DNA of 64,000 nt, taken from contig NZ_KI912149.1 in NCBI RefSeq assembly GCF_000517105.1, positions 136,712 through 200,711 of the forward strand. The letters are read 5' to 3'. This stretch comes from Fischerella sp. PCC 9605 (GTDB lineage Bacteria; Cyanobacteriota; Cyanobacteriia; Cyanobacteriales; Nostocaceae). Below are positions 58,051 to 64,000 of this stretch, piece after piece. Positions within the stretch are counted from its first letter, which is position 1, and every line of letters begins with the position of its first letter. The position numbers were made by a program, and so were the translations under genes. The notes beneath the pieces are model-generated. The model saw only the letters and a program-made list of their open reading frames with translations. It made no database searches and was not told the origin of the DNA.

Positions 58051-58412
58051 AATTGTGACCAAACTTTGTAGGAGTTGCTTTTAAATACTAAGTCGAAAAA
58101 CTGACAAAGATGTTCCAGAAAATTTATGAAATCATTTAAATAATGATTATTTAGTGATGACATATGATTGAAAGCTTTTTACGTAAAAGCATAGAAATAA
58201 GCTGCTATAAATACAGTTAGATATTTCTAATTTCGGTCTTTTACTTAAAAAATAGACACTTTATTTTCTGGCACAATAATCAGAAATAAAATTTAGGATG
58301 AGTAGATAAGGAACAAAATCTCATTAATCTACGTCTGCCGCATTTTTACATAATTAAAAGATTTAGATAAAACAGAAATTTTTATAGACTATAAAGCACA
58401 TGTGTAAACTTA

Positions 58413-58619
58413 GAGGATGTTTTAAAAGCGTGTTTTGATGTCATGCTGAACGTAGCAAAGCGGAGTGTAGCCGCATAGCGGCTTCCCGTAAGGGTAGCAT
58501 CTGAGTATGTCGTCAAAAACCTAGATTCTACTCTGCGAGAAGCCGCTGCGCGTCTACGTTCCGCTAGCGCTCCACTCAGAATGACAAATTATATCTTCCT
58601 CGACTTTACAAACATCCTC
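58413..58619. repeat. MITE-like element, family A, copy 2
   Basis: GAGGATG...CATCCTC ends flanked by TTA on both sides. The interior is a reverse-complement relative of copy 1 (GTAGCCGCATAGCGGCTTCC). It ends 33 bp before the ADP-ribosylglycohydrolase start. Confidence 0.75.
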
Positions 58620-58652
58620 TTAAATTTGGTTAATACTTATGGAGATTTAGTA

Positions 58653-59597
58653 ATGCTAACTACTGCAAAAATCTTATCTGGTTTAATGGGCTTATGTGTG
58701 GGAGATGCGTTGGGCGTACCAGTAGAATTCACTAGCCGTGCTGAGAGAATTGAATCACCAGTAACGTCAATGCTTGGTTATGGTGCGTGGAATGTACCGC
58801 CGGGAACTTGGTCAGACGACAGTTCACTGACATTTTGCTTAGCAGAATGTCTTTGTAGTGGGTTTTCGTTGGATGCTATAGCCAATTCCTTCAGGCGCTG
58901 GTACAACGAAGGTTATTGGACTCCCCACGGAGATGTATTTGATATTGGCAATACCACTCTTGTTGCGATCGCGAATTTGCAACAGGGAACTCCACCCCTG
59001 AAAGCAGGCGGAACTAGTGAAATGAGTAACGGCAACGGTTCTCTAATGAGAATCTTACCGATGGTTTATTATCACAAAAGTTTGAACTTTTCGGAATTAA
59101 TAGAGCAGACACACCAAGTTTCTTGCATTACCCACGCTCATGCAAGGTCACAAATAGCTTGCGGTATCTACATCAGTATTGCAGTATCTCTCTTGGAAGG
59201 GGCTGAACCACAAACAGCTTATATTAAAGGCTTAGCAAACATACATAAAATCTACTCTGCATCCGACTACACCTCACAAATGCCGCATTTTACCAGGGTA
59301 TTTAGTGGTGAAATTGCCAAGCTGACAGTAGAAGAGATTCGTTCCAGCGGTTATGTCATTGATACGCTGGAGGCATCGCTGTGGTGTTTGTTGAATAGTT
59401 CGTCTTACTCCGAAGCAGTACTAAAAGCTGTGAATTTGGGTGGTGATACAGATACCACTGCCGCTGTCACTGGTGGTTTAGCAGGTATTTATTACGGAGT
59501 GGAGAATATACCCCAAGAATGGATTGAGCAAATAGCCCGCAAACAGGACATTATCGATTTAGCTGCGCGTTTTGAAGCGGCTGTTTATAAGCTTTGA
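58653..59597 (+). CDS. ADP-ribosylglycohydrolase family protein
   Basis: 314 residues of the DraG/ADPRH family: GLMGLCVGDALGVPVEF with the first Asp, GTWSDDSSLTFCLAE metal site, and NLGGDTDTTAAVTGGLAGIYYG second metal site, all complete. It removes ADP-ribose from proteins or small molecules; the target is unknown. GGAG is eight bases upstream of the ATG. The reading frame extends back into the MITE but starts at 58653. Confidence 0.9.
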   Translation: MLTTAKILSGLMGLCVGDALGVPVEFTSRAERIESPVTSMLGYGAWNVPPGTWSDDSSLTFCLAECLCSGFSLDAIANSFRRWYNEGYWTPHGDVFDIGNTTLVAIANLQQGTPPLKAGGTSEMSNGNGSLMRILPMVYYHKSLNFSELIEQTHQVSCITHAHARSQIACGIYISIAVSLLEGAEPQTAYIKGLANIHKIYSASDYTSQMPHFTRVFSGEIAKLTVEEIRSSGYVIDTLEASLWCLLNSSSYSEAVLKAVNLGGDTDTTAAVTGGLAGIYYGVENIPQEWIEQIARKQDIIDLAARFEAAVYKL

Positions 59598-59720
59598 CTA
59601 AGTACAGCGTTTCATTAATTCGTAGCGAATTATCCTTAGAAATACTCTGCGTTCCTCTGCGCTGCCTCTGCGTCCCTCTGCGTTTAAAAACACTACGATT
59701 TTACGCAAAGCTGTACTAAG
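59598..59720. repeat. MITE-like element, family B, copy 2
   Basis: Begins CTAAGTACAGCG just after a stop codon and ends AAAGCTGTACTAAG. Inverted ends pair. The right end is the reverse complement of the left end of the copy at 21574-21699. The interior is made of CTCTGCG repeats. Confidence 0.6.
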
Positions 59721-59951
59721 ATATTACAGTATAAGTGCTGTGCTCATAAAAGAGCGATCGTCAAATCATCCAATTTTATGTTCCTTTTAAAGTTGTTAAT
59801 ATCGGCAAACAGACAGCTTAATCAGTTCAAATAATAGCTGAGTTGAAGATAGAAGGAAAAGTTGCAGAAACTGCTGAATAGTCAACAGTCAAAAGTCCAT
59901 AGTCAAAAGTTTTTTACTATTGACTCTTGACCTTTGACTATTGACTAATAA
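59721..59951. other. Gap before the ChaB-fusion stop
   Basis: No gene. The right half is GTCAATAG/GACTATT inverted STRR. Confidence 0.5.
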
Positions 59952-60719
59952 CTAAGTGCTTACTTTCGCTTTAGACCAAACGCCATTTTCATCTTCATCA
60001 AATTTTTGGAAAACAGCTTCCCAAGCGGCTTGCTCAGCCTGGGTTTGATCGTTATTCTCATCTAATACAGCGTTGTAACGCTCCATAAATGTGTTCTGGG
60101 CTTCAGGAGAAAGATGAGAGCGCACCTCACTAGACAAATCTTCTGGACTATTGCAACGACCAGAACAAGGATGAGGTAACGCCTTTTCCATTGTGTGAGT
60201 TTCTTCGCCACCAGCACTTTCTATCAGTAACTGGAATTCTCCCACTCGGTCAGCGGGAACTTCTGCCATCAGCAAAAATTCCCCTGCTTGCAGGCGAGTT
60301 TGATAAACTGCGGCTTTGTCTTCTGGCATACCTAGAGTAGCTAAAACAGATACTAAACCTGCCCCTGCGCTACCCGCGATCGCTCCACTTGCAGCCCCTA
60401 GTAGCAATGCACTGATGGGACCTGCTGCTACGATAGGGCCAACGAAGGGAATAAATAGTACACCTACACCTGTGAGCAAGCTGAGGAAAGAACCAAACAA
60501 AGAACCAAAAATAGCCCCTGTTCTTAAACCTCCCAGGATGACATCCCTTTTAGTAATGAAACCAGCAATTCGAGTTTGTGACTGAAAATTTCTCCCCATC
60601 ACTGAAATATGGTCTCTAGGCACACCCCGGTCTAACAAACGTCGAATCACATCATCAACTTGATTCTGTTCTTTAAAAATAGCTGAAATAGTACGTTCAG
60701 CTTTATATTCTTCAGCCAT
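59952..60719 (-). CDS. Stress-type glycine-zipper protein fused to a ChaB domain
   Basis: 255 residues. N-terminal half: a DUF1269/17M-like module ([23 protein letters not shown], then Gly/Ala-rich hydrophobic helices [20 protein letters not shown]-like). C-terminal half: a ChaB domain ([27 protein letters not shown]...[22 protein letters not shown]). ChaB was first linked to cation regulation in E. coli. The fusion suggests a membrane-linked stress role; no direct evidence. Confidence 0.7.
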   Translation of the reverse strand: MAEEYKAERTISAIFKEQNQVDDVIRRLLDRGVPRDHISVMGRNFQSQTRIAGFITKRDVILGGLRTGAIFGSLFGSFLSLLTGVGVLFIPFVGPIVAAGPISALLLGAASGAIAGSAGAGLVSVLATLGMPEDKAAVYQTRLQAGEFLLMAEVPADRVGEFQLLIESAGGEETHTMEKALPHPCSGRCNSPEDLSSEVRSHLSPEAQNTFMERYNAVLDENNDQTQAEQAAWEAVFQKFDEDENGVWSKAKVST

Positions 60720-60856
60720 TTAATACTCCTGTTATTTTGCTTTTGCCCATACCAAACTGAGGAATGAGCAGGTAGATGCGAATGCAAAAATTCACTCAAA
60801 CCTCAGCCTGCAAACCTAAACTCTGACTGGTAGTGTTAGATTCTATCTACCCTTGG

Positions 60857-61396
60857 TTATACGCCTACAGGTTTTTTAATTTGTTCTGCCTGGTTAGAAC
60901 CGTCTGCTTGTAATGCTTGTCCTTCAATAAAGGAGCGCAGCATCCAAGCCATTTCCTCATGTCCTTCCATCAGTCCAGTTAGGAAGTCAGCAGTTCCTTG
61001 ATCGTGAAACTCTTCAGCACTACGATCTATATGCTGGCGAAGGTTGCGAATGATTTGCTCGTGGTCATCTACCAATAGAGCCACCATTTCGGTTGCTGTG
61101 GGAACGTTACCACTTTGCTCCTTGATGGTACCTGCCTTCAAAAATCCCTCCATTGTGCCAATGGGATAACCACCCAAAGCACGAACCCGCTCAGCAATAG
61201 AATCAATATTTTCACTCAGTTGTTCGTATTGCTCTTCCCAAATTTCATGCAGACTGCGGAACTGAGGCCCGACCACATCCCAGTGAAACTTTTTCGTTTT
61301 CACCACTAGTAGATAAGAATCTGCCAAATCTTGATTCAATAGATTAATAACACCTTGACGTTGCTCTTCCGTCAAACCAATATTTAATGGACGCAT
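60857..61396 (-). CDS. dps: Dps-family ferritin-like protein
   Basis: 179 residues, four-helix ferritin-like. The conserved ferroxidase region KKFHWDVVGPQFRSLHEIWEEQYEQLSENIDSIAERVRALGG is complete (His, Asp, Glu). Stores iron and shields DNA from peroxide in a 12-mer. Lies 137 bp upstream of the ChaB fusion on the same strand. Confidence 0.92.
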   Translation of the reverse strand: MRPLNIGLTEEQRQGVINLLNQDLADSYLLVVKTKKFHWDVVGPQFRSLHEIWEEQYEQLSENIDSIAERVRALGGYPIGTMEGFLKAGTIKEQSGNVPTATEMVALLVDDHEQIIRNLRQHIDRSAEEFHDQGTADFLTGLMEGHEEMAWMLRSFIEGQALQADGSNQAEQIKKPVGV

Positions 61397-61682
61397 TGTT
61401 TGTCATCCCTAAGCTAACTCCTCTTATAACTTCACCAAATCAATTCAAGGGCAACATCAATCTTAAGAATGATTGTGATTTATTGACTAATAAAAATGTG
61501 ATTTTACACAATCGACATATATTAATACTACAGACATAAAAGTCCAGAAAACATATATTAAAGACTCATACTAATTGCTGTGGTGATTGCAGATTTTACT
61601 GCATAAAAGATAAAGACACATTGATATACATATACTATCAACATGTCTTTGATAAGAAATAGCACGAATATGTTAAAAATTC
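61397..61682. other. AT-rich gap
   Basis: No gene or clear element. Confidence 0.4.
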
Positions 61683-61726
61683 TCTAAAAAATATAACCCC
61701 AGTCTTTAATTAGCAATAACTGGGGT
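61683..61726 (-). terminator. Intrinsic terminator of the low-temperature protein gene
   Basis: ACCCCAGT (61696-61703) pairs with ACTGGGGT (61719-61726); on the minus strand TATATTTTTT follows. Confidence 0.75.
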
Positions 61727-61745
61727 AAAAGCAATTTGATACTGC

Positions 61746-62111
61746 TTATTGATTACCTGTGACTTTTTTCAAGAAACTGCTAACTTCTTCTTCCACTGAT
61801 GTTGCTTCTTGAGAATTTTCTGGACGCTGCATTTTCTCTATATCAGCAGTACCTTGAACCTCGTTTAGTCCGCCACCTTGAGTCCGCTTCTGAGTTTCTT
61901 TCAATCCAAGAGGTGGTAATTTAGCTGCTTCGTCAGTTTGACGTTGAGTTTCAAGTAGCTGGTCGGTAGCTTCTTTAGGCTTGCTTTGATAGCTCTCTAT
62001 CGCAGCAGCAGGAAAAGCATTAGAGAACAACAATAGAGCACATGTAAAAGCAATAACTAGAAAACGCATTGGACGCAAAATAGAACTAAATAAAGCTACA
62101 AATTTTTGCAT
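61746..62111 (-). CDS. Low-temperature-induced-type secreted protein
   Basis: 121 residues. Signal peptide (FLVIAFTCALLLFSNAFPAAA) then a polar region with LNEVQGTADIEKMQRPENSQEATSVE, the signature of small cyanobacterial proteins called low-temperature-induced. Function unknown. A clean terminator follows the stop. Confidence 0.65.
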   Translation of the reverse strand: MQKFVALFSSILRPMRFLVIAFTCALLLFSNAFPAAAIESYQSKPKEATDQLLETQRQTDEAAKLPPLGLKETQKRTQGGGLNEVQGTADIEKMQRPENSQEATSVEEEVSSFLKKVTGNQ

Positions 62112-62861
62112 TTTACTTCCTCCAACGAATCACAAAATCGTATAAAATCAGGAAAGTAATTAGTAGTGATAATGTTAACAAATGCCTTTGGTGAACTTGA
62201 GCATTAAAATCATTTATCTGCCCTGACCAATTGACTTTCTTGATTAGATTTAACATTGACATTTTTGAAGTCAATGTACGCTTATTATTTTTTTAATTTA
62301 AATAAGTACAATCTTGAATCGACCCCTAGGCTGAAATTTGGAGTATATATACTAGCAAAATAATCATTCTATAGATAGATAAGCTATCTCTTGACTTAAT
62401 AGATATATTAATATATTCTATGTTGGTATTTTTCAGTTACGTTAATTAATAATTAGTAACTACTAATTAATTATAATTTTTATTATTTATCATCAATGTC
62501 TTTAAAACGTTTGATACATGCAATCTGGATGTAGTCGGAATGTTAAAATATTTGACCCATACTAACTACCTTACCTAAGCGATCGCAATCCTATCATCAG
62601 CATATTCCCAGATTTATATATATATGTATAGGTCAGGCTTTATCGGATTTTGAATTATTAATTTTGATATTAGATGATAAACAAGCTGTAGATGTCTAAG
62701 GCTGGAAGTTGTGGAAACGTAGGAGACCAAAACGAAGAAAATGTAACGCTGGCAAGGTTTTTATATGTCTGCAAAATGGCGTATAGATACTTCCCGATGC
62801 AGACATATAGGAAAAAAGACTGAATCGATGTTCTAACTTGACTTGTTGATGTCAATCCGTT
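62112..62861. other. 750-bp AT-rich region without a gene
   Basis: No supported gene. The minus frame at 62670-62855 has no family resemblance. One HIP1 site at about 62580 and a TATATATATATG run at about 62617. Confidence 0.45.
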
Positions 62862-63140
62862 CTATCTTTGGCGATAGACTGTGACCCGCTTACGAGGGTC
62901 TTGCTTCCTCACCCAAGATAGAAACTTCTGCATTTGCGGCTCATTCTTGAGTTTGTCTACTGAATTGAGTTCTTTTGCAAGCAGTTTGTTGTCAAATAAT
63001 GCATGGATTTGCCGATGGCAGGCTGAACAGATGTTCACTGTTGGGCCTGAATCTACTTTCTTACGTTTGGTATTTTGTCGTGGAATCAAGTGATGGACAG
63101 TTAGATATTCCATCTCTCTTTCACATAATTCGCATTGCAT
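62862..63140 (-). CDS. HNH endonuclease-like small protein
   Basis: 92 residues. CELCEREM and VNICSACHRQIHALFDN give two Cys pairs, and HHLIPR is the HH of an HNH site. A stand-alone HNH fold of this size is often annotated as a nuclease; activity is not shown. Basic C-terminus. Confidence 0.8.
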   Translation of the reverse strand: MQCELCEREMEYLTVHHLIPRQNTKRKKVDSGPTVNICSACHRQIHALFDNKLLAKELNSVDKLKNEPQMQKFLSWVRKQDPRKRVTVYRQR

Positions 63141-63200
63141 ATTTGGTCGTTTGATAAGTAGGTCAACATAATTAAACGTAAAATATCTTGTATTTTATAC

Positions 63201-63266
63201 GGGCGGGCAGGATGCCCACCCCACAAGAGCTTTAATAATATTGTGGGGTGGGCTTCTAGCCCGCCC
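63201..63266. repeat. Long hairpin of the TTGTGGGGTGGGC family
   Basis: Arms GGGCGGGC...CCACCCCACAA (63201-63226) and its near-complement (63241-63266) pair in 23 of 26 positions around a 14-base loop. The mate of the arms at 12626 and 41901. Confidence 0.7.
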
Positions 63267-63559
63267 TGTTTTTAGTTTATTTATGCCTTTCTACTTACCT
63301 GTGAAATCTAAGCACTGGTCTGGTGCACGATCGCACTCTCTTTCTGGACAAGTGAAATTCTCCCATATTTCTTATTATGACTGCTGCTTTCTACTTACAA
63401 GCGATCGCCCAAGATGTGACATTGCTAAATAACTATGCAAGCAAATTCCGCCACAAATTATTTAGCTAACTTTAATAGTTAGTTGTTGGTTCAAACAACC
63501 AACAACTATCAACAAAGAACAAAATTCAACGAGAAATACATTTATTTATAGCGACTTCC
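63267..63559. other. Gap with STRR near its right end
   Basis: Two HIP1 sites and TTAGTTGTTGG/CCAACAACTA repeats at 63478-63520. No gene supported. Confidence 0.45.
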
Positions 63560-63949
63560 TCATTCACTCATGACGGAGGCGCACCTCCCAGCCGCCAGCC
63601 AGAGTTTGTGTAGTAACAACTCAGTGCGATCGCTCATTGTGGTGACAAACACACCTTCTACGTCCTCAGAAATCTCTGATAGCCAAGAACCTCGGAGAGT
63701 GACTTCGATATACTCAGCATCAGAAGGACATAAAGCAATTATTTCCCTTTCATCCCATTGCACCTGAGTTTTGAGTTGTTCAAGTCCTGGCAAATCAGCA
63801 GGAAGCAAAAAGGAAGCAGTACTGGGTTCAACGCACAGACTTTGACCGACTCGCAGTGCCAAAATCACTCGCTGCGCTACCCACTCCTCAAGGGATTGAG
63901 TGAGACACTCTAGGTGAAAACTCGTTTCGGTGTAAGTTAGTTTTAGCAT
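63560..63949 (-). CDS. alr0857-family conserved cyanobacterial protein
   Basis: 129 residues: MLKLTYTETSFHLECL, ALRVGQSLCVEPSTASFLLPADLPG, EYIEVTLRGSWLSE, FVTTMSDRTELLLHKLW. These are the marks of a protein found throughout heterocystous cyanobacteria (Anabaena alr0857). Function unknown. Confidence 0.75.
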   Translation of the reverse strand: MLKLTYTETSFHLECLTQSLEEWVAQRVILALRVGQSLCVEPSTASFLLPADLPGLEQLKTQVQWDEREIIALCPSDAEYIEVTLRGSWLSEISEDVEGVFVTTMSDRTELLLHKLWLAAGRCASVMSE

Positions 63950-64000
63950 TCCTCATGCTCTCCTGTTATTCCAGGTTTGTTTGCACGTCCATCCAAAATT

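Noticed and set aside
57834-58062. Toxin-antitoxin search around the secreted protein
   Set aside because: No paired small genes with overlapping stops were found.
1-64000. CRISPR array
   Set aside because: The regular repeats found (WD40-coding 126-bp units and heptamer tracts) have no spacers of the right size; no cas gene present.
1-64000. tRNA or rRNA genes
   Set aside because: No T-loop motif with a matching acceptor stem was found by eye in any intergenic region; a covariance search would be decisive.

Overview
The window looks like a chromosome segment of a filamentous, probably heterocyst-forming cyanobacterium (Nostocales: Nostoc, Fischerella, Tolypothrix, Scytonema or similar). 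The evidence is gene content: chlD, ferredoxin-type sulfite reductase, clpR-clpP3, a cyAbrB regulator, a cyanobacteriochrome phototaxis operon, an alr0857-type protein and two Uma2 genes. It is supported by frequent GCGATCGC (HIP1) octamers and by many short tandem repeats of the GTTGGTT, TAGTTAG and CATTAGT type between genes. No tRNA, rRNA, CRISPR array or intact insertion sequence was found.

Layout. 1-570: decayed tnpB 3' end. 569-11748 (minus strand): five-gene phototaxis operon with the order of pixGHIJL (ptx in Nostoc). It encodes a PATAN response regulator, a CheY, a CheW, a soluble seven-GAF cyanobacteriochrome chemoreceptor and a CheA hybrid kinase. 11749-17600: proline iminopeptidase, then rbp-rpsU, chlD and a Uma2 gene. 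17616-21410: a large STAND ATPase with WD40 and TPR repeats. 21411-36200: three GT39-type membrane glycosyltransferases, small zinc-ribbon proteins, a VOC protein, a vWA protein, clpR-clpP3, a DnaJ protein, RNase III and a large membrane protein. 36700-42920: CLC channel with CBS domains, cyAbrB, a cysteine-free Rrf2 regulator, cobD, pyrR and a second Uma2 gene. 43074-48839: a secreted protein split by a frameshift at a T9 tract, then an exopolysaccharide export block (cyanoexosortase-B-associated protein, Wza-like protein, Wzc-like protein). 48845-64000: mixed metabolic and stress genes, including rsmE, sir, an outer-membrane-like protein, an ADP-ribosylglycohydrolase, a ChaB fusion, dps, a low-temperature-induced protein, an HNH protein and an alr0857-family protein.

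How the genes work together. The phototaxis operon reads as one pathway: light is sensed by several bilin GAF domains of different cysteine types, passed to CheA, then to CheY and PATAN outputs that steer type IV pilus motility. The polysaccharide export genes and three lipid-linked glycosyltransferases could supply surface polysaccharide, but no assembly polymerase or exosortase is in the window. ChaB, Dps, the LEA-like protein and the low-temperature protein form a loose stress-related set near the right end.

Non-coding structure is rich. There are four kinds of small inverted-repeat element. Two kinds are present twice in opposite orientation, and one of those has apparent TTA target duplications. 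There are also several clear intrinsic terminators, one of them on the plus strand with no annotated gene to terminate, and a set of decayed genes (tnpB, a lipase-like gene, a carboxypeptidase-regulatory-domain protein).
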